From a virus, in the IMG/VR virus record IMGVR_UViG_3300030117_004768, positions 1-23,896 of that record: a stretch of DNA of 23,896 bases; one strand, written 5' to 3'. Each line of letters starts with the position of its first letter. Positions within the stretch are counted from its first letter, which is position 1. This document shows positions 1-6,513 of this stretch, in pieces. A model generated the notes under the pieces. It worked only from the letters and a program-made list of their open reading frames with translations, was not told the origin of the DNA and made no database searches. Position numbers and translations under genes: made by a program.

Positions 1-875
1 ACAAATGCTATAAATTTATTATTGTAAGTACTTGAGCTTCCGCGACCTGTTACTAACCTGCCTAGAGATAAATCTTGACGCCCTCCTTCATTTATTTTGT
101 CTACGTGTTCTTTAATGTCGTATAGTTTAGCACGTAGGTTAGACCTGTTATAATCTTCTCCTACATATGAATCGCTATCCCCTGCCTCTCTAAACATAAG
201 GTCTTCTTCTTCAATATCTATAATCTTCCTATCTAAGTCAGAAACACCTACAGGTTTTTCAACTTTTCGAGAGGTTGCTGCATAATAATCTCTACCGTCT
301 CTATAGCCATTCATTATTTCCTTAATTCTTTTTTCACTATAGCCTTTTTTAGTTAATTTTTGGTAATACTTTTGAGATTTTAAACTATTAAGCCAGTCGT
401 CTATCTGTTCATTAAGCTTACTAGAGCTTACATAATTAGTACTATCGTCTTGCTGTAGATAATTAATATTTCCTAAGCCCATACTTTCTATAGCTTTTTC
501 TCTACGCTCTTTTATTTTTTTATCAGCATCTCCGACATAATCTCTCTGCTCTACAGGAACCTCGACACTACCATCATCGGTATCCATAACATCTCTCTCT
601 GATAAATTAGCTTGCTTGACCTTATCCATAACATCTTTTTCTGCGGTCGTTTCCTCAAATCTAGGGTCTGGTTTAAAATATCTTTCATCTTTTTCGTCAA
701 CTTTACCGCCCTCTTGATATTTCTCTGTATCACCACCTTTATTATACATAGCGCCGGGCGTAGGTTTTCTTAGTTGATTATCTCTCATAACCTCCTGTTC
801 TTCACCCTTAGGCTTTATAACCCCACCTGTATCATATACAATTTTATAATGCTCTTCTTTTACATTTCCAGCCAT
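1..875 (-). CDS. Partial phage protein, probable virion-associated (C-terminus outside window)
   Basis: An uninterrupted minus-strand frame of 291 codons starts at an ATG at 875 and runs off the left edge without a stop, so only the N-terminal part is visible. The start has a good SD (GGAG, 5 bases before the ATG). The visible protein is very hydrophilic and rich in Lys, Glu, Asp and Tyr. Residues 40-60 hold two Gly-Gly motifs (YNKGGD and YQEGGKV) of a kind common in small marine phage structural proteins. The middle is charged and probably helical (residues about 115-200), and no catalytic motif is visible. It is the last visible gene of the cluster that includes the large terminase, so a portal-adjacent or head-associated role is possible but unproven. 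I do not recognise a family. Confidence 0.75.
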   Translation of the reverse strand, partial: MAGNVKEEHYKIVYDTGGVIKPKGEEQEVMRDNQLRKPTPGAMYNKGGDTEKYQEGGKVDEKDERYFKPDPRFEETTAEKDVMDKVKQANLSERDVMDTDDGSVEVPVEQRDYVGDADKKIKERREKAIESMGLGNINYLQQDDSTNYVSSSKLNEQIDDWLNSLKSQKYYQKLTKKGYSEKRIKEIMNGYRDGRDYYAATSRKVEKPVGVSDLDRKIIDIEEEDLMFREAGDSDSYVGEDYNRSNLRAKLYDIKEHVDKINEGGRQDLSLGRLVTGRGSSSTYNNKFIAF

Positions 876-883
876 TTTATCTC

Positions 884-1222
884 CTATCTGCCCATTCCCG
901 GACAGTCTTTACCTGCATAACCCCCTCTTCTGTACACCCCTGAATCAGAGGCGTGCTTAACACGTTTTTTGCGTTTTTTTACGGGGTCTTTAGCTATATT
1001 CATACCTTTCCTAGCTTTAGGTAGGGGTTTTAGTTTTGCCACAGACGATGGGTCATTATTTATAGCCTGTAGCTGTGATTTAAATTTTTTAGCCGACTCT
1101 TTATTGACGATAAACTCTCCGCCTTCAACTTCTATCATTCGACCTTGTCTCCTTACTTTAGCTTTGACGCCTCCACGTTCATGAGAGGCGCCTTGAACTT
1201 TACCTGAAAAAGCTTTGGACAT
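884..1222 (-). CDS. Small basic phage protein with EGGEFIVNK motif
   Basis: This 112-residue protein is strongly basic. Residues 17-43 contain a Gly-rich segment leading to the motif EGGEFIVNKESAKKF, a pattern seen in many uncharacterised phage proteins of the 'GGE(F/Y)(V/I)(V/I)N' type found in structural gene clusters. The C-terminal half is Lys/Arg-rich (DPVKKRKKRVKHA) and ends in GKDCPGMGR. The ATG at 1222 directly follows the stop of the upstream gene (TAAATG), which suggests translational coupling; its own SD is weak (GGCGGA). Eight bases separate it from the next gene. Function unknown; a minor virion or DNA-contacting role would be inference from charge and position. Confidence 0.75.
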   Translation of the reverse strand: MSKAFSGKVQGASHERGGVKAKVRRQGRMIEVEGGEFIVNKESAKKFKSQLQAINNDPSSVAKLKPLPKARKGMNIAKDPVKKRKKRVKHASDSGVYRRGGYAGKDCPGMGR

Positions 1223-1435
1223 TTACGGTTTTCCGCCTTTTCCGCCGCCACCCATAGCTGGCTTTCCACCTTTAGATGGAGGTGTTGGTTTTCCTTTTCC
1301 GCCTTTAGCTACTTTTTTAATTAGCTTGCCTTTAGCTTTAGTTGCTCCAATTACTGCTTTTGAGCTCTGGTTTCCACGAGCAATAGTTTTCATAAGTGAT
1401 ATTGCGTCGCTGTAAAACTCTTTACTGTCTGCCAT
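1223..1435 (-). CDS. Small Gly/Lys-rich phage protein
   Basis: This 70-residue protein has a helical N-terminal half (residues 1-45) and a low-complexity C-terminal tail of Lys, Gly and Pro (residues 45-70). The start ATG overlaps the upstream stop (TAATG) and has an SD (GGAG) 8 bases away, so the start is well supported. The basic disordered tail resembles tails that contact DNA or peptidoglycan, but no domain is recognised. It is co-transcribed with the large terminase and its neighbours. Function unknown. Confidence 0.7.
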   Translation of the reverse strand: MADSKEFYSDAISLMKTIARGNQSSKAVIGATKAKGKLIKKVAKGGKGKPTPPSKGGKPAMGGGGKGGKP

Positions 1436-1632
1436 TACGATTTCTCCTTTCTATTTTTTGAAGTTTTGCCCTCTACAAAATCTGGTAAATCTTTAGGGTC
1501 TAAGTCTGCTATTCCTGTGATTGGATACTCTCTGTCTTTACTGTTATCAGCGTGGAAAAAATCTCCGTTAGCATTGGTTCCAATCCAATTATCGGTTAAT
1601 TTACCACCTTTTTTTCTTTTTTTCTTAAACAA
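1435..1632 (-). CDS. Small phage protein downstream of large terminase
   Basis: This is a 65-residue protein with a TTG start whose first codons overlap the 3' end of the large terminase gene by 8 bases; the purine-rich GGGGGA upstream could act as SD. The N-terminus is basic (KKKRKKGGK), followed by an aromatic/acidic stretch, and the C-terminus is Lys-rich. A central segment (YPITGIADLDPKDLPDF) looks like a short folded or binding motif. No family recognised. The overlaps on both sides (terminase stop, TAATG with the next gene) argue that it is translated in register with the terminase operon. Confidence 0.6.
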   Translation of the reverse strand: MFKKKRKKGGKLTDNWIGTNANGDFFHADNSKDREYPITGIADLDPKDLPDFVEGKTSKNRKEKS

Positions 1633-3028
1633 TTTTCCAAGTCCCCCTATTTTTTTGGTTTCTAGCAGTCATCATGTCCATCGCATAGTTATATTGTGAC
1701 GATGGGTCAGATGAATCTGCAAAATTAATGAAGTACCTTAAAGCGTCCATTGCATGGTCGTCTTTCTTTTTAGGTGCCTCAGGTGCGTTTTTACTTCCTT
1801 CTAAATTGTATCCTTGCCATGTGTAGTCCTGTATCTCCTCTATAAAAGGCTCATTGTTCTCCATGTCGAATACAAATAATTTTGGCTTGCCGGAAATCGG
1901 GTCGAGTTTTATATACCGGCTAACTCTATCTATTCCGGCGACTACATCGTTATTTGCACTTTCCCAAAAGATTCCACAATCTTCGTACTGTCCAGCTATT
2001 GTCATGTCTGATGCTAACCCTCCTCTTTGGTGGAATATAGAAGGGTCGGCTAGCCATCTAGATATGGTGTCATTACCGACTATTTGCCAAATCTTTTCAG
2101 CGTGATAGTCAATCCATTGGTCGGATTCGTAGTGCATATTATATAGGTATGCATTTCCCTTATCATCAACTGCGAAAAATAATACTGCCGTAGGATTTCT
2201 ATGTCCGTGGTCGAGAACTACGTACTTATTCCACCACTTAGGAATAGGAAACGGTTTTATAACATGGGTTGTTTCGTCAAATTCACTCCATATAAGACCT
2301 TCGTAATTGTCCCAAGAACCATAAACGAATCTCTTGACCCATCTTTCGGGCTGTGATAGACGGTCAGCAATGTAGTCCCACGGCAGATTTGGGTTGTCGC
2401 AATGCAACGGGGTTACTTCTTTTTGTGAGGTAGGAGGAGGTGTACCTTCACGCCAAATTTTACCTTCGACACAATTATAGTCCTTGCGTCCACCGTTCTT
2501 TATCCACCTTCTCCAAACCCAGCTATGCCCGTTTGGATTGGCGGTAGCGAAACTTCTACGAGAAGCATTCTTTCTTCTGAGCTGACCAATACAAGCTATC
2601 CATACATTCTCGGATATCTCCTCTATCTGGTCAACCATTACAGCGCCTATATTCATAGACTTTACTTTCTGCATAGCTTCTCTGCTCTCATCGAGCTGCA
2701 TATAAAATAGTTTACTGTCATTTAAAAATGTAATCGATTGCTCACTGCGGTCATGCCTTTTAATAATAGCAGGGTCAATCAAGTCAAAGAAAGATACCAA
2801 TGTCGATTTTTTAAGTGCCATTAATGTCTTCCTACCTATAATAACAACGTTTCTCGGGAAGCTCATGCACTCAATCGCAGCTTGCAATACTAACCAGTCA
2901 GTCTTTCCCCAACCAAGAGAACCTGCTGCTAATATATGCTTCTCTGTCGTATCGAACAATGTCTTCTGGCTAATCAGAGCATCCGATGGTTTTCCGTCAG
3001 CGTCTTTGAATCCGAGATATACGTCCAT
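1625..3028 (-). CDS. terL: Terminase large subunit (packaging ATPase and nuclease)
   Basis: The large terminase powers DNA translocation into the prohead and cuts the concatemer. All expected parts are visible in 467 residues. They are a Walker A at residues 36-43 (GSLGWGKT), a Walker B-like segment at 128-137 (AVMVDQIEEI), a coupling motif near 159-166 (SFATANPN), and a C-terminal RNase H-like nuclease with candidate metal ligands D273 (VVLDHGH), D328 (LADPS) and D423/D424 (KKDDHAMDALRY). Length is normal for the family. Walker B has DQIEE rather than the common DE(A/V)(E/D) arrangement. The ATG overlaps the upstream stop (TAATG), implying translational coupling with the 62-residue gene. It lies in the same direction as the small terminase. 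I am confident about the function and less so about the packaging type. Confidence 0.96.
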   Translation of the reverse strand: MDVYLGFKDADGKPSDALISQKTLFDTTEKHILAAGSLGWGKTDWLVLQAAIECMSFPRNVVIIGRKTLMALKKSTLVSFFDLIDPAIIKRHDRSEQSITFLNDSKLFYMQLDESREAMQKVKSMNIGAVMVDQIEEISENVWIACIGQLRRKNASRRSFATANPNGHSWVWRRWIKNGGRKDYNCVEGKIWREGTPPPTSQKEVTPLHCDNPNLPWDYIADRLSQPERWVKRFVYGSWDNYEGLIWSEFDETTHVIKPFPIPKWWNKYVVLDHGHRNPTAVLFFAVDDKGNAYLYNMHYESDQWIDYHAEKIWQIVGNDTISRWLADPSIFHQRGGLASDMTIAGQYEDCGIFWESANNDVVAGIDRVSRYIKLDPISGKPKLFVFDMENNEPFIEEIQDYTWQGYNLEGSKNAPEAPKKKDDHAMDALRYFINFADSSDPSSQYNYAMDMMTARNQKNRGTWKIV

Positions 3029-3216
3029 TACTTCATATTCTTAGTTTTCTTTTCTAACTTCATAATTCTATCTGATTGACTTTTACTTCTCATTTCAAGG
3101 TCAGCAACCTTTAAATCGAGCTCATTTGGCTTTTCGACATAGTCGAGTACCTTGTCGAGCTTAAACTTGCTTAAAACAACCTTTAATATAGTATTAGTTA
3201 ACATCTTAGTAATCAT
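3028..3216 (-). CDS. Small coiled-coil protein upstream of large terminase
   Basis: This 62-residue protein has a hydrophobic N-terminus (residues 1-18) and a heptad-like charged C-terminal half (residues 33-60, about LKVADLEMRS and IMKLEKKTKN), consistent with a short coiled coil. It has one of the strongest ribosome sites in the window (AAAGGAGG, 6 bases before the ATG) and lies just downstream of a candidate promoter element at 3239-3251, so it may begin the terminase transcript. Its stop overlaps the terminase start. No family recognised; a membrane-proximal or terminase-assisting role cannot be assigned from sequence. Confidence 0.7.
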   Translation of the reverse strand: MITKMLTNTILKVVLSKFKLDKVLDYVEKPNELDLKVADLEMRSKSQSDRIMKLEKKTKNMK

Positions 3217-3413
3217 TAGATACCTCCTTTGGTATGATAAATATGATATTCAAATATAGAGCCCAAAAAAAATGAGGTCGCTGTATATAGGGAGGTGGCT
3301 AGCGCGAGGTGGCTTACCCCCCCTGCAACGCTCCCTTCGCGTAGGAGGTCGTTAGCACGGTCTCTACGCGTAGTTGACTGCGCTGTCCTCTTATGCGTAA
3401 GGGTCGATTCCAT
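3216..3413 (-). CDS. Doubtful 65-codon ORF between terS and the terL operon
   Basis: This open frame starts 4 bases after the small terminase stop and ends on the next gene's ATG. The N-terminal half is basic and low in complexity, and the C-terminal half has one hydrophobic stretch (about residues 35-54) that could be a membrane helix. Its start lacks a convincing SD, it runs across the candidate promoter element and the strong SD of the next gene, and it lies inside the CGCG-rich island, where long open frames appear on both strands. It may be a real single-pass membrane peptide, but intergenic DNA with a fortuitous frame is at least as likely. Confidence 0.3.
   Translation of the reverse strand: MESTLTHKRTAQSTTRRDRANDLLREGSVAGGVSHLALATSLYTATSFFLGSIFEYHIYHTKGGI
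3239..3251 (-). promoter_or_regulatory. Candidate promoter/operator element, copy 1
   Basis: On the minus strand the element reads GAATATCATATTT. It matches, in the same position relative to a transcription unit, elements at 4130-4142 (plus) and 16872-16884 (minus). It begins 23 bases upstream of the ATG at 3216 and is followed by a strong SD. An A/T-rich run lies further upstream. Whether it is a -10 region or a repressor site cannot be decided from sequence. Confidence 0.45.
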
Positions 3414-3416
3414 TCT

Positions 3417-4007
3417 CTATACGCGTCCCACGATTTCGTCGATGGCTCCTTTCTTCTCTCTTCGCGTGGGAGGGCTAACCTCTTCCTTCGCGTACGAGCT
3501 GACACCGCTTCCGAAATTTATATTGATGTCGACGTTAGCACCGTTCGCGCGCTTGTCCGCGTAGCGGTCTCTGTTCAGTGATTTCATTCTAAATATCCTC
3601 TCGGTGACGTTCTGTTTCAGCATCGCGTTTCGCGTGCTCACGCGTTCGAGCTCCATTAATTCGACCTCATCGGTGATTTTCCTAGCCAACGCGTAGGCTG
3701 ACTTGAAATGTTTATCTACGCGTAAGGCGATTGCTACGTCTGCCTTGCTTACTCCGACGAGCTCGCAAGCTTTGCTGATTGATACATTCCCTTCGGCAAT
3801 GAAGGTTTCGATGAGTTTTTGATATTGAGGTTCCAGCTTACGCGTAAGAGCCTCGATTCCTTTTTGGCTGTTTTGTGTCGGTAACAAATTTACAGAATTC
3901 GACTCTAAAGCCGACGGTTTAGTAGTTTTTTTGGATTTTTTTTCCAATTTCATGCTAAAATCTACCATTAGTGACGGCAATGATGCAACAAAATTATGAG
4001 TTAGCAC
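3417..4007 (-). CDS. terS: Terminase small subunit (DNA recognition)
   Basis: The small terminase recognises the packaging site and regulates the large subunit. The 196-residue frame has a poorly conserved basic N-terminus (1-50), a helix-turn-helix at about 75-98 (SISKACELVGVSKADVAIAL), a helical oligomerisation region (105-150) and a characteristic tail with FRMKSLNRDRYADKR followed by DININFG. This architecture matches small terminases that act with TerL of this type. The listed start is a GTG; in-frame ATGs at 3968 and 3953 are alternatives, and none has a strong SD, so the N-terminus is uncertain. The GTG falls inside a perfect palindrome at 4001-4015. The gene lies wholly within the CGCG-rich island. 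A pac-type phage would be expected to carry its packaging site in or near this gene. Confidence 0.85.
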   Translation of the reverse strand: MLTHNFVASLPSLMVDFSMKLEKKSKKTTKPSALESNSVNLLPTQNSQKGIEALTRKLEPQYQKLIETFIAEGNVSISKACELVGVSKADVAIALRVDKHFKSAYALARKITDEVELMELERVSTRNAMLKQNVTERIFRMKSLNRDRYADKRANGANVDININFGSGVSSYAKEEVSPPTRREKKGAIDEIVGRV

Positions 4008-4015
4008 GGTGCTAA
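4001..4015. promoter_or_regulatory. Perfect palindrome over the terS start
   Basis: TTAGCACGGTGCTAA is a 7+1+7 perfect inverted repeat built from two head-to-head copies of the motif that is over-represented throughout the window. It spans the GTG start of the small terminase, so a bound protein or an RNA hairpin here could influence terS expression. No regulator is proven. Confidence 0.4.
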
Positions 4016-4226
4016 TAGTGACGGGATTAACTAAATTTTCAAAAAGTCCTCTGATTTTGGTAAAATTTCCGATACATTAGGCAAGCTATACCGACGGCAT
4101 AGGAAAGTTAATGAAAAATAATCCTTGCAGAATATGATATTTATGATTAATTTAATTTCAGTGACCGACGGGACACCGACAACAACAAAACAACCCGACG
4201 AGACGTCGTCGAAAATGGAGTAAAAA
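4008..4226. promoter_or_regulatory. Divergent intergenic region between terS and the early operon
   Basis: This is 219 bases without a convincing gene, separating leftward late genes from the rightward operon. It contains the element at 4130-4142, a TTGAAA on the minus strand with an AT-rich hexamer about 17 bases downstream that could serve terS, and a series of GACG-containing sequences between 4160 and 4215 just before the first rightward gene. The ATG at 4227 has an SD (GGAG, spacing 7). This is the natural place for early promoters. Confidence 0.5.
4130..4142 (+). promoter_or_regulatory. Candidate promoter/operator element, copy 2
   Basis: GAATATGATATTT is preceded by CTTGCA and an A-rich run, and lies 84 bases upstream of the first rightward gene. 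The same order (A/T run, CTTGCA, GAATATGATATT) is found on the minus strand at 16872-16884. TATGAT inside the element resembles a bacterial -10 box, but I see no standard -35 hexamer at 17 bases, so an activated or phage-specific promoter, or an operator, is possible. Confidence 0.45.
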
Positions 4227-4643
4227 ATGAAAAATCAAGTTAACAATTCAACCCTACGCGTAGACAACAACAACAACATCGAGCCTTGCACCGAAGGGGC
4301 GCTCAAATGCACGCTTATGAGCGCGCAAATGGACGCGAAGGTGCTTCTTCGCGAAGGCAAATTCGAGCCAAAATGGACATCAATCATCGACGAGAATGGC
4401 GAACACACGCTCGAGTGCGCACTTGTGCCCGTGTATGTGGGCGACGACGAGCAATTCGACGGGCTAGACTTTCCGTTCCTCGTGGAAATCGTCGAGAGTT
4501 CCTTCGGTGACACCTTCGCGAGTGATGAGCTCGACGAGATTGCCCTTCGCACATATGAGGCGCAGACACGCTTGCAAGAGTGCGCGTTCCGAGGCATCGA
4601 ACTGATTGACGGGAATATCGAGTTCATAGCTTGCCAAATCTAG
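4227..4643 (+). CDS. Acidic protein, first gene of the rightward operon
   Basis: This 138-residue protein of unknown family has about 27 acidic against about 10 basic residues, most strikingly in residues 70-105 (VGDDEQFDGLDF, then SDELDEIAL). The N-terminus is Asn-rich. The ATG has a good SD (GGAG, spacing 7). As the promoter-proximal gene of what looks like the early operon it is a candidate for host takeover or anti-defence; strongly acidic early phage proteins sometimes mimic DNA, but that is inference and no specific homology is visible. The C-terminus alternates hydrophobic and charged residues and looks folded rather than disordered. It lies in the CGCG-rich island and uses CGC/CGA-rich codons unlike later genes of the operon. 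Confidence 0.8.
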   Translation: MKNQVNNSTLRVDNNNNIEPCTEGALKCTLMSAQMDAKVLLREGKFEPKWTSIIDENGEHTLECALVPVYVGDDEQFDGLDFPFLVEIVESSFGDTFASDELDEIALRTYEAQTRLQECAFRGIELIDGNIEFIACQI

Positions 4644-4732
4644 GCAACGCGTAACACGTACACAGCGCGCTTGCACACGGCGGGCGCGCGTTCACAAAAC
4701 CCCGATTTTATCGTCGGGGAAAGGGGTAAATT
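4644..4732 (+). promoter_or_regulatory. GC-rich intercistronic segment with hairpin before the 63-residue gene
   Basis: The segment contains two GCGCGC blocks (near 4664 and 4684) that could pair, and a 6-bp GC-rich hairpin (CCCCGA at 4700-4705 with TCGGGG at 4714-4719, 8-base loop). The second arm runs straight into the purine-rich SD (AAAGGGG) of the next gene, so the hairpin may control initiation or RNA processing. There is no U-run after it, so it is not a typical terminator. Confidence 0.4.
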
Positions 4733-4924
4733 ATGAAAAAATGGAGACACTGGTCTGATTCTAAAAATTTCTTTAACGCTCGTCTATGCGCATATCTGTA
4801 CGCAAAGACACGCGAAGAGGAACTCAACGGCGGAAAGCCTTGCAACGCGTTAGACCGAGCAATTATGTACTGGCTACGCGAATGGTGTGACATCGACGCT
4901 GTACGGTGGTACTATGGGGTTTAG
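4733..4924 (+). CDS. Small Trp-rich protein of unknown function
   Basis: This 63-residue protein is unusually rich in Trp and Tyr, with clusters at both ends (KKWRHWSD; MYWLREWCDIDAVRWYYG). It has a good SD (AAAGGGG, 5 bases before the ATG) and follows a GC-rich hairpin. No family or motif is recognised, and there is no continuous hydrophobic stretch long enough for a membrane helix. Second gene of the rightward operon and still in the CGCG-rich island, so it may have arrived with the gene before it. Early small proteins in this position are often host-interaction factors, but nothing in the sequence shows this. Confidence 0.65.
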   Translation: MKKWRHWSDSKNFFNARLCAYLYAKTREEELNGGKPCNALDRAIMYWLREWCDIDAVRWYYGV

Positions 4925-5000
4925 TACGCGTAAATGAGCAGAAAAAAACAATACAACGCGTAGACGTGGTGTCTTCGCGCAAATCAAAACGACGTTTTAC

Positions 5001-5036
5001 ATATAATACTCTGAGTATTTATGAAGAGTATTATAT
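5001..5036 (+). promoter_or_regulatory. 12-bp hairpin upstream of the AAA+ ATPase gene
   Basis: ATATAATACTCT (5001-5012) and AGAGTATTATAT (5025-5036) are exact reverse complements around a 12-base loop. There is no U-tract, so it is not a simple terminator. It contains TATAAT-like sequence on both strands, and the loop holds the ATG of a possible 19-codon leader ORF. Candidate regulatory hairpin, operator or RNA processing site. Confidence 0.5.
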
Positions 5037-5080
5037 ATAAAGCAAAACATCGCCAAACGGCGGAAAGGAAAGCAAAATGA
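5021..5080 (+). CDS. Possible 19-codon basic leader peptide
   Basis: A short frame starts at an ATG in the loop of the 5001-5036 hairpin and ends with TGA overlapping the ATG of the ATPase gene (ATGA). The peptide would be MKSIIYKAKHRQTAERKAK. The SD is weak. The overlap arrangement is typical of coupling, but with so few codons chance is a serious alternative. Confidence 0.2.
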   Translation: MKSIIYKAKHRQTAERKAK

Positions 5081-6513
5081 AACCTACAATGGAAAGTAGC
5101 GTAAATGAAATGCGACGTTATTTGTCTCGGCAAATAGCCAACCAAACAATACCAACGACGGGGACACATCCAAGCGCCCCGAGCAAAGTTATCCGAATGG
5201 CTACCAAAGATAAACTTTGGGGCTGGATAAGCAACCACCGAATCGATTGGGCAAATTACGACTCCGACGGTGTAGTATTGTCCGAAGACTCAAGCTCTAA
5301 CGAGCAAAGCAGTTCTAGTAGTGACGAGGCTAGTGGAGAAAGCTCAACTAGCGAAGCTACAGAAGCTACAGAAGCTAGCGACAATGCTAACTCTGAAGAG
5401 TTAACCGAGGCTGTGCCTTTACCCGAAAAGCTGGACGGTATCAAGGGACTACCTTCGATGTCTTCACAAGGGGGTGACTGCAAATACATAACGACCAGTG
5501 GAGCAGTAGGTCTCGACGTACTACAGCAAGACTCGGGAACGGTCGCCTTATGTGATGACATAAGCACAACTCAGCACACAGTCAACGCCATTATCGACAG
5601 CAATGCTAATTTTAACAAGCTAGTCAAGAGGCAAGTGCTTAAAACCAATAGACGAGTTAACGAGCTTGCAAAGCAAGTAGACGACCTCGACGGTACTGGT
5701 AGCGTTAGCATCAAGATTAATGACGTCGAGATTAAGACTAATAGTGACGAGCATTATCACCCTAAGTTCGAGACGATAGCCAATTATCTCCGATGGGATA
5801 AACAAGTTATGCTTGTCGGTAGAGCTGGTACGGGTAAAACAACTATAGCACATCAGCTTGCTGATGCTTTCGGTGTTAAATTTGCTCACCTTAGCTGTTC
5901 AGCTGGAATGAGTGAAGCGCACTTGCTCGGTCGTATGTTGTTCGACGGTGAATATGTCATGGCAGATTTCGTCGATATCTATGAGAATGGAGGTGTGTTC
6001 CTCTTCGATGAGTTCGATGCTATGGACGGCAATACCGCAGTGGTAATTAACTCGGCATTAGCAAATGGTAAAATGAGCGTACCTAATAGAAAAGATAACC
6101 CGACAGCTTATAGGCACAAAGACTGCTACATTATTACCGCCTCTAATACTTGGGGCACTGGCTTCGGTGATGGCATTTATGCTGGACGTAATAAACTTGA
6201 CGGGGCTACACTTGACCGATTCTGTGCATCAAGGGTACACTTTGACTATGATACAAAGCTAGAGCGTAAGCTAGCACCGAATAAGGACGTAGCTAAGGCG
6301 CTTTGGAAACTACGTAAAATGGTCGAAAAGTACAAGTTGCAACGTATAGTGTCGACAAGACTATTCTTTACTGCTAACGTTCACACCAAAGGTGGCGAGT
6401 CAATCAAGGACTTTTTCAATACCGTTACTATTGATTGGACGGATGAAGAAAAAGCCAAGGTTGATATCGACGGTATCATTACATTAGCACAAGGGGGTAG
6501 CAATGAGTCATAA
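5077..6513 (+). CDS. MoxR/CobS-like AAA+ ATPase
   Basis: This 478-residue AAA+ protein has a long N-terminal extension. Residues 70-112 form a Ser/Glu/Thr-rich, probably disordered linker, and residues 170-205 look like a coiled coil. The AAA+ core has Walker A at 248-255 (GRAGTGKT), Walker B at 307-312 (VFLFDE), sensor 1 N357 (ITASNTWG) and a probable arginine finger R381 (ATLDRF). The sequence style is that of the MoxR/CobS and dynein-like AAA_5 group, whose members remodel partner complexes, usually with a von Willebrand A protein. The next gene overlaps by 11 bases and is a degenerate VWA-like protein, supporting this pairing; N4-like phages encode comparable pairs. SD AAAGGAA precedes the ATG. 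Target unknown. Confidence 0.88.
   Translation: MKPTMESSVNEMRRYLSRQIANQTIPTTGTHPSAPSKVIRMATKDKLWGWISNHRIDWANYDSDGVVLSEDSSSNEQSSSSSDEASGESSTSEATEATEASDNANSEELTEAVPLPEKLDGIKGLPSMSSQGGDCKYITTSGAVGLDVLQQDSGTVALCDDISTTQHTVNAIIDSNANFNKLVKRQVLKTNRRVNELAKQVDDLDGTGSVSIKINDVEIKTNSDEHYHPKFETIANYLRWDKQVMLVGRAGTGKTTIAHQLADAFGVKFAHLSCSAGMSEAHLLGRMLFDGEYVMADFVDIYENGGVFLFDEFDAMDGNTAVVINSALANGKMSVPNRKDNPTAYRHKDCYIITASNTWGTGFGDGIYAGRNKLDGATLDRFCASRVHFDYDTKLERKLAPNKDVAKALWKLRKMVEKYKLQRIVSTRLFFTANVHTKGGESIKDFFNTVTIDWTDEEKAKVDIDGIITLAQGGSNES

Larger units (their letters stand above)
3295..4990. other. CGCG-dense compositional island
   Basis: About 27 CGCG tetranucleotides fall in this 1.7 kb by eye, against roughly 15 in the remaining 22 kb. 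Many are part of TACGCGTA-like or TTCGCG sequences, including perfect palindromes CTACGCGTAG near 3366 and 4254. The island covers the small terminase gene, the divergent intergenic region and the first two rightward genes. Codon use inside these genes is skewed the same way, so the bias is at the DNA level. It could mark recent acquisition, a packaging (pac) region or a protein-binding region. Confidence 0.6.

Noticed and set aside
551-736. 61-codon minus-strand ORF
   Set aside because: It lies in another frame inside the longer open gene 1-875 and has no coding features.
3295-3564. Plus-strand ORFs opposite terS
   Set aside because: Long frames on several strands here result from the CGCG-rich composition; terS on the minus strand is recognisable.
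4286-4510. Arg-rich ORFs on both strands over the acidic early gene
   Set aside because: Shadows of the SD-supported frame 4227-4643; Arg richness comes from CGN-rich DNA.
4984-5238. 84-codon minus-strand ORF upstream of the ATPase gene
   Set aside because: It runs antisense through the hairpin and the start of a well-supported gene and shows no SD or domain.
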